DNA of 64,000 nt from Trametopsis cervina. Lineage: Eukaryota > Basidiomycota > Agaricomycetes > Polyporales > Irpicaceae. Positions 21,490 through 32,696 of the stretch are shown here, one piece after another (position 1 is the first letter of the stretch; every line of letters begins with the position of its first letter). The stretch covers positions 106,058 through 170,057 of the forward strand of contig MU278383.1 in the NCBI GenBank assembly GCA_022385755.1. The letters run 5' to 3'. The translations under genes were made by a program, and so were the position numbers. The notes under the pieces were generated by a model. That model was not told the origin of the DNA and searched no databases. It worked only from the letters and a program-made list of their open reading frames with translations.

Positions 21490-22287
21490 TCAGTAAATAA
21501 ACGGTACGAGCCTGTATGGTGTTCTCTGTGCATACCTCTCCCATTCAGAAGGGAATTGATTTCGGAGTGCTTCATCTTCCTGCCCCACGCGGGTTGCCAC
21601 TCTCTCACTGATCCATGCCATATTTGCGAGCCAGAATAATGCCAGTGTCTTCCCACCCGTCGTGCTTAGCCATCCAGCCTCTCTAAACCAGCTGCCTTTC
21701 CCTACATGACTCAACACCGTGCCAACCATGACGAGCACCAGACCGGTGTACCCTGGGTGGCGCACTACTTCATATGGACCAGTGGTAACCAGATGATGAT
21801 TGTCTTTTATCGCCAGGGTAAAAGTGAAGAATTGACCCAGTTCGCGGTACGATGCGATGCGAAGAAGTCCACCGGCGCATAGTAGCGCCCAGCCCATAAG
21901 AGTAGTAGTTGTGGGGCGTACTGTTGCGGCTGAAAAGCCTCGGCGGACGAGCCGCCGAAGTACACCAGAAGACGTGGACGAGGGGAAGAGGTTTGCGATG
22001 ATAACAGTGGACTCGCCGCATGCATAAGTCCAATGGAGGAGCTGCGCTCGATTGGCAAGGAATTCTCAAGCAGATAAATGTATCATACTTACCTTGATGA
22101 TGCCCACGAGAATGGGCCAGGCTACGGCCCAGTGAGGATCCCCTTTGATATATCTCTTCGTCTCAGTGGGTGAAGGCGGAAGGGTTGGCGACGTATAAGC
22201 AGCATGCGCTAACGCAGCTCCGCTAATTATCAGCGGAATTTTGAGACCACTGACAAAATGGATGGGCGCGGCGGGCATCCAAAGCAT
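21490..22287 (-). CDS. isoprenylcysteine carboxyl methyltransferase-like protein 2
   Basis: Two exons (22287-22093 and 22041-21490), 248 residues. Motifs: VTTGPYEVVRHPGYTGLVL and EWERYAQRTPYRLVPFIY. It is closer to paralog 3 than to paralog 1 (both have LSHVGKGSW, GWLSTTG or GWLSTTS, and RVGQEDEALR). It is inverted relative to the other two. The first exon begins MLWMPA, aligning with MLWMPS in paralog 3. Role as for the family: SAM-dependent carboxyl methylation at membranes; the substrate is unknown. Its upstream region resembles that of paralog 3. Confidence 0.87.
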
Positions 22288-22410
22288 GGTGAGGGCGGTA
22301 GATCTGAGAAGGCCCAGTGGATGTGATAAGTGACCCTAGTATGGAGGCGGGGGGCTCTGTCCATCTCAGCAGGACTTTTACCAGTTGCCCACCGAGCCGA
22401 GCCCGAGCCA
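22288..22410 (-). repeat. duplicated promoter region of ICMT-like gene 2
   Basis: Read on the minus strand, this region shares recognisable blocks with 25422-25536 upstream of paralog 3 (GGCTCGG...GGCT, AAAAGTCC, and the sequence just before ATGCTTTGGATGCCC). The duplication that made paralogs 2 and 3 therefore included the proximal promoter. Confidence 0.6.
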
Positions 22411-25400
22411 TCCCGTAACGTTTTCCTAAAACAGGCTTAGAAAATGTCACCTGCGACTGGCCTGTTCATTTGAAGTTCTGGCGGATGAGCTCGCTCGTGA
22501 GATCATTGACTGCTGGAATTCCCATCATGCGCTTCGCACAGTCGCATCGTTCCTGCCATGGAAGCTGCGAAGCACTACGGCCGCATGTTCCATGCCCAGC
22601 CGACATACTTCTTGGTACTGTGCCAGTGATTATCAAAGCATAACGAACATGTGTGTGTCAATTACGGCAACGATGCAAGAACAGCAGTCTGTGGTGCGAA
22701 ACACATCATGTCAGTGAGATAACAATGCCGAAATGTGCACTCACGATAAATGGCGGTCATCACACGAAGGCGGGGATTCCGAGTTGGACTGCCAGTCAAT
22801 GCAGAATCATGCATTGCCTTTGGATTCTGATAACCGCGATTCATCTAATTGTGCGTAGTTGTTGCAATTTTCCCTATAACCTCTCCGAGTGTTGAATGAT
22901 TGCAGAAAGCGCGTGCGCGAGCTCACCTTTCAAAATTGTAGGTTGTGCATTGAGCGCACAGTGATAGCTTCTTTTGGGATGTCTTCAACGTGATTGAATG
23001 TCATGCTTATGGCACAGAAACGCTACGGTATACAGAGCGGCCATAAAGCCCAGCCAAACGAGCCGTTGTGGTTGTTCCTTAAAGGCTTAAAGCACACCAG
23101 CTCATGATCGGAAATTGAAAGGAAGCCACGTGATGCGGAGCGCCTTCACGTTGTGAGCATCGGGGAAATAATGATGAAAAGGACAAGTATTAACTGGCGC
23201 GCTTGAATTGATCTAGATTTCCTGTCGAGGGCGTCATTTGAAAAGTTAGCCCAATCAACGCCAGAGTTGAAAACCATTGCAATGGCCGTCAACTGTAGGA
23301 CATGTAAGCTCTTTCGAGTTAAAGCTGGCTAATGCTCCTCAGCTTGACAAGGGGCGCGTGGCACCGTACATAATATTGGGACACTGTAAGGAGGTGCGTA
23401 CCACTCTTTTATGAGACTTGAATGCGTACCTGACGGCGTACTACATGTACAGTAAATGAAGTAATTTGTGAAGTCCGAGCCCACAGTGCACAAGTCGCGC
23501 TGATGTCATTGTGGTGCGGTATGGATGACTCTTCGTTCGGGTCGCGATCGCGCCAGACTTCCATAAAGTCCGGTCTTTCGCGAGTGAGACACAACCGCAA
23601 GTCTTCCTCTTACCACCATCCCGTCGATTTCACTAACACTCATCTTCACCGCACTTTCCCTGACCCTCACAAGGCCACACATTTCAACAGCCCGCGCGTC
23701 GTACGTGACGCTCGTGCGTTTTACTAATCAGTAAGTGACATAAAATGGTTTGTGACCTCTGCTCGGCACCGTTGATGTCTTTATCATACACTGACCTCAA
23801 TATGACTTACTAGACTATCCGGAACCACTCGATTGTGAGAGACGAATTTGAATAGATGTGGGTGAGCATAGTGCCGCATATATGTACTGGCCCGCTAACG
23901 GAAAGTTTGTTCAAGCCTGCGCCTACAACGCACGGAGCTGAGCGACGGTATGTTTCCCCCTGAACCAGACGTACTTTTGTTAACCAGTGCATTCTAATAG
24001 TGTCAACTGGCTCATAAATCTGTGTGCGTGCTTGATGTTGTGGAGGTCTTCGCTACATGCTGACTTCAAGATTAACCTACCGGGCTCCTCGGGGCCGCTT
24101 GGCGAGGCAATGTAAGTTTCCGTCTAGCCGGGTGAGTTATCAAATTGCATATATGCGCCGATACCTCATACAATACTTGTTCTAGTCTGCACGTACTCAT
24201 GGTGGATGCAGCTGAGTCCCGGTTTGTCTCTGTGTCATCTAGATATGCTCTATTGACCAGTGAATCAGGCCCGATGCGAGTAACCCCATACACACCGCCG
24301 CACCGCGCACCATCCCTCTACCCTCCGCTGCCGCCTGCCATGTAGCACGTACCGTATTCTACTGTACCACGAACCATGTATTTACTGTATCACACAAATA
24401 TCATTTATTTATTGATTATCATTTCAATATATGCGCGAAAATAATTGATGGATAAGGGCAGTCACCGTGAACATTGCGCAGAGTTGACAACGTTTGTAAA
24501 GCATTGTCACGCCTTGGAGTTTGCATCAAAAGGATTGAAAATCCGGTGTCCGGTGGAAAAACTAGATCTTACAGGTAAAGGTAGATCTACGCAGTTCTAC
24601 TTAGGTCTATAAGACATTATTTCCCCGATGGACCACTTTGAGTGCTTGACTCTTGCGTACATCCCACTATAGAAGCCCTGGCGGTCTACCGTTGTCGATA
24701 ACATACCCGCGTCAGCAATGACGATGTTTTCTTTAGCCGTACCTATTGGCTGCTCTATTCATAGCGTTGCTGTCTCATGAACAACACGGTAAGAGGATCC
24801 CGAAAGAAGCTGCCCTCACTCTGGTTTCTTCCATACAGACAATTCAAAGATATTCCTACTTCCGTGGAAATCATACTGCACGCTCAATGCATGTTGTGTA
24901 GTGGTCTTCAATGGTGTGGGCGCACCTACCCTCTCCGCAATGCTCACAGAGTCCAACAGGAAACCCACGACAAATACGCGCATATCGACAGCCAGCGGTT
25001 ACCGGAAGCCAAACGTAATCGCACAACCATGCATCGGCCGACAGTCCAACTTGAAACTGTCCCTTTCGTGCGATGATTGCCATTCATTGTAAGTACGCTC
25101 TCTCAAGTGTTGCTATCTCACTGTCGTGGTGCGTTCCACATTACACACTGGATGCCTTACATCTTTGCAATCATAGGCACACGGATGCCCGGTAGGCCGC
25201 TGATAATCACTCTGCGCAAGAGATAGGGACCGGCGACGACTCGATACGGCTGTGGGGTCTTCGCAACTAGGGTAGGAACGACATGGCTTCGCGAAGTACA
25301 TAACGGGAGTTCAAGGTGCTGCACAAATACTCCCATTGGTGAGCACAGCTGCGAGAACTTCCGACAAAGAGGCTGGGCTCAAGTGAGCTCTTCGAAGAGC

Positions 25401-25421
25401 ATTCTGGAAAAGTGTTAGGCG
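22411..25421. other. 3-kb intergenic region
   Basis: No open frame here has a recognisable domain. A short AT-rich stretch with repeated ATTTATTTATTGATTATC-like sequence lies near 24390-24420. It could hold a degraded gene or a noncoding transcript; I cannot support either. Confidence 0.35.
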
Positions 25422-25536
25422 ATGGCTCGGGTTCGGCTTCGCTCGTTGGGTAAATTACAAAAGTCCAGCTCAGATACACGGCGGGCCTCGTCCCCACGCC
25501 CGCTCCTCCATCTGTCTAAGATTTACCGCAAAAACC
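25422..25536 (+). repeat. duplicated promoter region of ICMT-like gene 3
   Basis: Counterpart of 22288-22410 (inverted). See that entry for the shared blocks. Confidence 0.6.
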
Positions 25537-26335
25537 ATGCTTTGGATGCCCTCCACATCTATCTATTTTGTCAATGGTCTCAAAATTCCTTTGATCTTGA
25601 CTGGAGCAGCGCTAGCGCACGTTTCTTATACATCGCCAAACCCTCAGCCTCCAGCTACTGAAGCGAAGAGATTTAGTAAAGGGGATACCTACATGGCCAT
25701 GGCTGGCCCCGCTGTTTTGGTTATAACAAAGGTGCGTTGATACGATTATCTGGGTTGGAGTCCGTACTAAGGTAACTCAGTTTTGTCATTGGGCCTATGC
25801 ATGCTGCGAGTCCGCGGTTATTATCGCAAACGTCTTCCCGTCGGCCACATCTTCCACCGTACTCCGATGGCTTGTACGTCAAGGCTTTTCAGCTGCAGCG
25901 GTGCGGCCCACGACTACCACAGTTACAGGTTGGGCGGTGCTGTGCGTCGCTGGACTTCTGCGCATCGCATGCTACCGCGAATTAGGTCGCTTCTTCACTT
26001 TTCATCTATCGATCAAGGACAACCACCACTTGGTCACCACCGGCCCATATGGAATTGTGCGACACCCAGGATACACCGCATTAATATTCACCACTGTCGG
26101 CACGGTGCTGAGCCATGTTGGGAAGGGCAGCTGGTACAGAGAGGCTGGGTGGTTGAGTACGACGAGTGGGAAGGCCCTTGCGTTCCTCTGGCTCGCAAAC
26201 GTGACATGGACCATTGCAATATTAGTTGGAATTCGCGTGGGACAGGAGGATGAAGCACTGCGTAGTCAATTCCCTTCGGAATGGGAGAGGTATGCGCAGA
26301 AGACGCCGTACAAGCTCATACCGTATATCTACTGA
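25537..26335 (+). CDS. isoprenylcysteine carboxyl methyltransferase-like protein 3
   Basis: Two exons (25537-25731 and 25781-26335), 249 residues. The RHP signature is VTTGPYGIVRHPGYTALIF and the C-terminus EWERYAQKTPYKLIPYIY. Hydrophobic segments precede and surround these motifs, consistent with a membrane enzyme. It has the same single phase-0 intron as its paralogs. A prenyl-cysteine methyltransferase role is inferred from family membership; whether it acts on pheromones, small GTPases or something else cannot be told. Confidence 0.87.
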
Positions 26336-26807
26336 ATGTGGATGTGATTTGACTTGGAAATGCGTTGGTTAGAAAGAATGGGTGGGAAGGCCCCTGCTGC
26401 GGTATCATGATGGGTCGTATATCTGCATACCGTGTGCAGTATAGAAGGATCAGGTGCTCCGGAGACAGTTCCATACAGTAGACAGCGTGAGGGGTATACG
26501 CTAAGGACATCCTACTGGCTCATACCCTTGTCTGCCCAGACTGCTGATGTGCCTGTTTTTATTACTTTCCCGCGTTGTTTATGTATCTAGCGTGGGGCTA
26601 CCGACCAGCTGTAGTCCCCCAGCGTGATATGTCGGTATTCTGTACATATGTATTGTTGATTCTTCGCCTATAAGTTGCTGTGGTAGTGAAGTTTCGGCTG
26701 AGTTACACCATCGGATTGCAATAGACTCTACCGCACAAAAGGTGCAACTACCTAGACATGGTGGCGAGCGTCAAAGTATCACGGTCGCTCGGGCGTTACT
26801 GATATAA
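26336..26807. other. intergenic
   Basis: 3' flank of ICMT-like gene 3 and 5' flank of tRNA-Gly. No gene seen. Confidence 0.4.
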
Positions 26808-26878
26808 GCATTAATGGGGTAGTGGTAACCTGGGTCGTTGCCATCGACCCGCCGGGGGTTCGATTCCCTCTTAATGCA
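26808..26878 (+). tRNA. tRNA-Gly (GCC)
   Basis: The acceptor stem GCATTAA pairs perfectly with TTAATGC. The anticodon stem GGTCG/CGACC encloses loop TTGCCAT, giving anticodon GCC. The T arm is GGGGG-TTCGATT-CCCTC. There is no intron. A T-rich stretch (CTTTTTTCC) follows within 10 nt, as expected for RNA polymerase III termination. Confidence 0.9.
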
Positions 26879-26890
26879 CGAGTCTTTTTT
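26879..26890 (+). terminator. Pol III T-run after tRNA-Gly
   Basis: CGAGTCTTTTTT immediately 3' of the tRNA. Confidence 0.6.
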
Positions 26891-27027
26891 CCACTCATAA
26901 GTTGCTATCAGCTTTCTGATAGACATTTGATCCATTGATATTATACTCATACGGAACAAAACATATTAATTGTATCTTTATCGCATAATTCCACCTCTCA
27001 ATCGTTGCGTGACTGGTATATGTATAT

Positions 27028-28367
27028 TCAGAGCCCAGCTTCTGCAAACGTACGCGAACCTCCATCATTCTCGTTCTTATCCGCAACACTTTGTGCGACT
27101 GCGGCAGCACTACCGCTCTCAGGGCGATGACCGAGCGCTTTGTGTTCCACTGACTGCATCTTAGCCGCTGTCTGCTTTGTGACCTGGGCAAACAGCAGTG
27201 TTAGTTTCGTGTATATACCATCTCGATACTCTCGAGTACTTACTGTCTCGTCACTACGTGAGTCAACAGCGCTTTGCGCCTGGGCCGCAAGCGAATTGGC
27301 GGGTGGTCGGTATCCAAGAGTCCTCTGCTCCTCAGACTGAACAGCGCGCGCTTCGTCCGTGGTAAGAGTGCTCAGGTTGAGCTTCTCCACAGGGGATTGC
27401 GACGCGCTGGTCCTACGTGTTTGTCTAGAACGCATTAGTATTGACGCTTAAGATCTCTGAAGGGTTGAACATGTGCTCACTCGATCTTCTGAGCATCCTC
27501 CAGTGCGGCTTTAGTTAAGGTAGCGGAGTCGACTCCAGCGTTTGCACCGGGGTGCTTGGCGGCTGCCGCTTGAGCAGCAGCTGCCAGAGATCCTTGAGGA
27601 GGTCGATATCCCAGAGCCTTGTGCTCTTCGGACATGAGCTTCCGAGCCTCCGCTATAAAGATATGGTGTATCAGAGTCTGATCACAAGAATATAGACAGA
27701 TACTTACATTCCCCGATGTATTCCAAGTCGATTTCACTTGCGACACTTTCAATCTGAGCGGCATCCTCGAGGGCTGCACGTTGCAGCTCGTGGATATCAG
27801 GCTGCGCGCTTGCCGATGCCGCACCGAGAGGGTGTTTCGCGGCAGCAGCCTGAGCATGAGCTGCAAGCGAACTAGATGGCGGACGATGACCAAGAATTTT
27901 GTGCTCCTCTGACATCAGCTTTCTCGCTCCATCTATCACCACAGAGTATCCCATGAATGAATGTATATGCCTCAGAAACCCGAACAGACGTACCTTCCCC
28001 AATAGCGCTCAAGTCAATGCCTTGTTTTCCTCTCTCATTCCTGATCTTAGCCGCATCCTCCACTGCGGCTTTGGATAGCAAATTCTCGCTGACAGTCGTC
28101 TTCGCTTCAGGGTGTTTCGCAGCTTCAGCTTGCGCCTCTGCTGCCAAAGAGCCGGGAGGGGGGCGATAGCCTAGAGCCTTGTGCTCCTCGGACATGATCT
28201 TACGAGCTTCGGCTGCAACGGCAGTGAGTCGGCCTACAGAAACAGGAAGACTGAGAAGGAGGCACACCTTCGCCGATGTTCTTGAGATCAATTCTGGCGT
28301 TGAAGCGAGAGGCGTCTTCATGTGCAGCGTGAAAGGTCATAGGTGCGTTGGTGGACATTGTTGCCAT
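27028..28367 (-). CDS. five-repeat SMP (seed maturation/LEA-like) protein
   Basis: The gene starts at ATG 28367 (MATMSTNAP) and ends at 27028. Separate exons carry repeats of one module: an EAR or GAR element, SEEHKALGYRPP, a spacer GSLAAEAQAEAAKHP, then a helix ending AALEDA or AAVEDAAKI. I count five modules; the first three are well kept and the last two diverged (SEEQRTLGYRPPANSLA, SVEHKALGHRPESGSAA). This is the SMP domain found in plant seed maturation proteins and in fungal stress proteins. The composition is Ala-rich, charged and lacks hydrophobic cores, as in desiccation-tolerance proteins. A role in stress or spore dormancy is inferred. Introns of about 50-60 nt separate modules, so each module is close to one exon. 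Confidence 0.85.
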
Positions 28368-28433
28368 ATTATTCGAGTCGAGACTAGCCTGGCAGTGTGT
28401 TGTTAGGCGGCATGCGTGAAGAGTTGAGGCTGG

Positions 28434-28446
28434 TTATATATAATGG
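28434..28446 (-). promoter_or_regulatory. TATA box of SMP gene
   Basis: TATATATAA-type sequence about 70 nt upstream of the ATG on the minus strand. It is one of the clearest TATA boxes in the window and fits a strongly inducible gene. Confidence 0.6.
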
Positions 28447-29734
28447 ACACGGGCGGCAGCAGGCCCTGCGCATTTGGTCGATTTCTGGATGAACGTCATT
28501 TAGAAGTACATCGAGTGGGTTGTGGTGGTGAACCGGTGGAGTACGTGCTTACCCAAGAACAACTGTGTTTAGGCGGAGTTCGGCATTATGAAATGGCACG
28601 GTAATCCATACTGTATATGTCCTCCAGGATCTTCGAGGTTGCTTGGTTTACTGAGTATGCTCAAACATTGAGGTGGGCGCGCAATTGAGAGCTCTGATGC
28701 TTGTCTCGCGCAAGGCCAGTGAACAACAAACCAAATGTACTTCTTTGGCTAAAATGGATAAATTAGAAAACATCGATGATGGAGCTGCAGATATTTGCCA
28801 CGAAGGTGGGATTCTCCAACGAGCTGGAGACTCGGACGCTTCGCGCTTCCCTTGAGTGTTTGGTCTTATTAGGATCCAAAGATCCAACCTTCCTCTTTGA
28901 GATCGCTCTAACTGTACTTGGGAGCAGCTTCACTGCATAACAGGAATTATTCGTCGACAAGTACATGCGCATATGCCTAGACAACTCGCACGCTCGTATT
29001 TGCTTACCTCGGATGAAGGCTGCCGAGGCTGCGAGCGGAAATTGACAACGCAGAGCGCTTTCACTAGTACTCTTTTGCTTTGCGCTGAGCTGTAGACATC
29101 ATTGTTCGGAAGAGCGATACGAATAGCATAACAGACATGCTGAAAAAAAAGGGGGGGAGGGGATTTTTGAGCCAACAATCGTTGCCCTCATACGCAAACA
29201 ACTCCACCCCATAATGAGAATGTCTTGAAGCACGCCTCACGTGGGAAGGACTGGGTTGAGCATACCAGCAATGTATCCCTTGCTATCTCAGAATGAGTGC
29301 TAGGCGGACGAGGACCGGCTCAGAGGGACCGGAGGGAACGTCAAGATCAACGGGACAAGCGAGGCATGACCCAAGATATTTATAGTTTCAACGTGTATAG
29401 ATGAACTTGCACTTCAACGTTTCCTGAGGTGTCGGAACAAAGCTACTGACCGCATCCAATAGGAAACCCGGAGACATCAGGTTGGGTTGGGTTGGAGCAG
29501 AGGGCTTCAAACCGTTGAGGGAAGCTGCCTAGGGGGCTGACGGCCTAAAAGGGGCAGACAACCGAATGTGGCTGACAGAAGGGAGTGCTTCGATTCGTCG
29601 CCTGCTTCGACGCCGTCCAATTCACGAGATCTGAGTTATACGTCAATAAACGAGATGTCAGGGCGCGCGAAATCTGGGTAGAGGGACGATGTACCACTTG
29701 ACCACGACTTCGAGTTAACACTGAAGTTGCAGTC
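28447..29734. other. intergenic
   Basis: Upstream region of the SMP gene and 5' flank of element copy 2. It has a homopolymer run (A then G tract) near 29142-29162. The part from about 29555 shares short blocks (GTGGCTGACAG, GCTTCGA) with the flank of copy 3, so the element may start earlier than I mark it. Confidence 0.4.
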
Positions 29735-31260
29735 AACAAAGGGAGAGGGGATGGAGGGACATCTTCGCACTTGGGCCACTTCGCCAGATATGGACGGGCT
29801 CTGGGCTTCTTTCCAACCATTGTTTGTACCAAGTCAGCCATGTTCAGCCTCTTGCATCCAAATCCGGATTTGTTTGGCTCACTCTCGTCGAAGACCTATA
29901 AAGCTGGTTCAAGTCCCGTCAATCCAACCTTCACTCCTCTACCTCCAACCACCACCTTCTCCTCGCTTCCCCTCCCTCAACGTTCCCCTCCCTCGCCTTC
30001 CAAGAATACAGTGACAGGGACTCAACATCAACGGTACGCACACTCACCTCACTCCACCTCATTTCACATCACCCCGCTCACTCAACGCCATTCGTCATAC
30101 AGATACACCAACCAACATGGCCTCAAGGACAGGGAACGTCGCGTCGTTGTCGGGGTAGGCGGTGTTCACACAGTGCCATTCTCCGCTTCGAGTCGGAAGC
30201 CTTGTTCCAATACCGTCCTTGGCCATAGGCAAGGCGGGTGCGTTCATGTGTGACCGCTTGGTGGGGGGTGGTCGTGGACATCGTTGGTCCCCGGCGATGA
30301 TCAACGGTACGTGGTCACTCCATTCCAACGTTCCCCTCCTCATCGCCGATCATTCAACATACAGACACACCACTGCAGCACGCCAAGAAGCGGGGTCGTA
30401 CCACTGTCGTCGGGGTGAATGGCGTCTGCATTGTCATTCTCGGCTTTGAGTCTCGTTGTCTTGGTCCAGTTACGTCCTTGGCTATCAGCAAGGCGTCCGA
30501 GGCTTAGTATAGCGGGGCTTGGTCGAGGGTGTCCGTGGGCGTTGTTCATCTTTGGAGCGGGTGGGGATCAGGGTGATTCCTGGTCCTTGTCCGTACTCGT
30601 CGATGGGGGCGGCTGACATTTGTCTACCGCTATGCTGCAGTAATAGTGAGTAACCCCTATACCGACTATCGCTGATTATTCTGTGCGTAGCTGTCCACTT
30701 ACCAGTTGCGGATGGATGTGGCCTCTGGCTTTCCCCATCTTGCGACCCAAAGGTGAGTCTCCGAGTCGTTAAAGTCTGGGCTGATACCTGTGACTCCCAG
30801 AGGGCCGAGGATAAAGGATCTAAAGACCTTCAAGACACATGCACCCACGAGGGTGGCAGGGAGAGGCGGGTGGGTCGGTGGGTGAATTGCAGCCGGCGAC
30901 GGCTTGCAGTTCAACGTCTCTCCCTCTCTAGTAAGTCCTCTCCTTCCTCCATCAATACTGACGACCTTCGGCTTGTATACAGATATACATGAAGTTCACG
31001 TGGATGGGGGAGACGGGCGGGCGGTGGGTGGGGTGCAGCCAGTGCTCGGTTGTGCGTCAGCGTCTTCCCCTGCGAGGTACGTCCTATCTCAATATGGGAA
31101 AAGCTAACGAACAAAAATTTACAACATGTCAAGGCGTTCGGATCGACAATGACGGTGTTGAGAGGCAGGATGGTGATGGGTGAACTGCAGCCGGTGACGG
31201 TGACCAATCCAACGTCTCTCCCACTTGAAGGAGCCTTCAGCTAATACTGACGGCCATCAG
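29735..31260 (+). repeat. dispersed modular element, copy 2
   Basis: Second copy, same orientation and order as copy 1: leader, TATA box at 29897-29903, CT-rich tract, two A modules (starts 30034 and 30307), a linker, and B modules near 30860, 31010 and 31165. Over 30100-30620 I find only scattered single-base differences from 13420-13920. In the first B module the frame that is broken by TAA in copy 1 is open here (RWVNCSRRRLAVQRLSLS). Decay is stronger beyond 31250. Confidence 0.75.
29897..29903 (+). promoter_or_regulatory. TATA box of element copy 2
   Basis: TATAAAG at the same place in the element as in copies 1 and 3, followed by the same pyrimidine-rich tract. Confidence 0.5.
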
Positions 31261-31725
31261 TTCCCACCACAGACAAAGGTTTGAAGAGGGAGGGGTACCG
31301 TCATTGGTTACATTTAAGTACTGTGTGTCTTCCTTTCTAGGTCAGCCTCTTGTTTCTTGTCCCTAATTGCCAATGGCAGCCTTTTCAGGATTTTGACATG
31401 TGTCAGCAGTGAGAGGCTGTTAGGTAGTAGGCCAATTGCAGCGACTAACAGCTTGCCACTGGGCGTTCTCCTGACGGTGCGTGGACGTTTCTATTTATTT
31501 ATTGCCATTTACGAGGTGTAGCTTGGTAGCTCAATGCACACATGGTTGAAGATGCAGGATAGTACTCCACGAGTTCAGCCGCTTCTGGCTTGTTGCCCCG
31601 TACGGTACGCCCTAGTTTTAACTGCCATTCGTGAGTAACGCCCGGCACGCAGGAGCCAATCACGGCAGCGATCATGGGTGAATGGACAAGATATAGCTCC
31701 TGTACTGGCGAGTCGTTGTTTTCGT
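31261..31725. other. intergenic, probably decayed element tail
   Basis: Fragments such as the phrase around 31440 (CCAATTGCAGCGACTAACAG) recall degenerate B modules. No gene seen. Confidence 0.35.
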
Positions 31726-32166
31726 CTACAGTGCGTTTGTCGCTGTTATTGTCTCTTGTGCTTTCATATGCATAAAGGGTACTGCTTGATCATCTAATAT
31801 TTGCGGTGGTATACAACAAGGCGCGTGCTCACCTGGCCAGCTGGAAGAACAACAACATTTCACTTCGCAGCAGTCCTGTACAGTAAATAACAAAGTCCCC
31901 CGGGTGTTCTCCACAGCGTCCCTCATGCATAATAATAGCGCTTCGCCGTTGGAATTGATACTTGGCGACGCATACACTGGCCCGAAGTTGAGACTCATTT
32001 CCGCCAGTTCACTTTGTATAATCTGGACAAAAGCCACAGCCTGTTGCAGTACATCACTGAATGAATCGTTCGTAGAAAAACAAACATAGATTCCCGATGA
32101 GACTAAAGAATAAATTACTGGAATCCAACGTTCACTCGTCTGTTTCGTCTGGGTCAGCCTATCCAT
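31726..32166 (-). CDS. hypothetical protein, possibly spurious
   Basis: One open frame of 146 codons with a coherent middle (VLQQAVAFVQIIQSELAEMS, then SPSINSNGEALLLCMRDAVENTRG) and a Cys-rich end (CCEVKCCC). No family recognised. It may be an exon of a larger gene; an intron could begin after SSSWPG. Support is only length and composition. Confidence 0.25.
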   Translation of the reverse strand: MDRLTQTKQTSERWIPVIYSLVSSGIYVCFSTNDSFSDVLQQAVAFVQIIQSELAEMSLNFGPVYASPSINSNGEALLLCMRDAVENTRGTLLFTVQDCCEVKCCCSSSWPGEHAPCCIPPQILDDQAVPFMHMKAQETITATNAL

Positions 32167-32696
32167 TGAGGTTGTGATGATACCAAACGCACCTCGCTTT
32201 CCGTTCTGCCTCAGCCTGGAGTGGCTGTCCCGCCGCTCCGCATTTCATGGCGTACACCCCTGGTTTCATGAGCGAGAATCCGCGCGCCGCTGATGGAAAA
32301 CGACAAGTGCACTGGTTGTTGCACCCCGCAACGTTGGCGACTTACGCCGTGGTGCCCATCCGGATGTGCAACAGTTACTACGAACGCAGCTCGAGAGGTC
32401 CATCGTAGAGTCGAGTTCCCTACAATTGCCTTGGCATTAGGTTATCATACCGTCCATGGTGAGTGCCGGTTAGTGATCATGACGACGGTTGGTGGCAGCT
32501 GGGTGGGATTGATTAGACGCCTTTAATTGTTGTGCACTCGGCGGCACCCGAAACAATCAAAGCAGCGTCCATGCCATTTGTTTCCCTCGCAATTGTGTTT
32601 GCATCTTGTTGGTCCGCACCAGGTATATAGCTATGGCATCCGTACGTTCCCTGCTTTTCATTCCCTCCAGCTGTGCTCATCAGATCCCCACCCGTC
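32167..32696. other. intergenic
   Basis: Promoter region of the F-box-like gene. Nothing else recognised. Confidence 0.35.
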
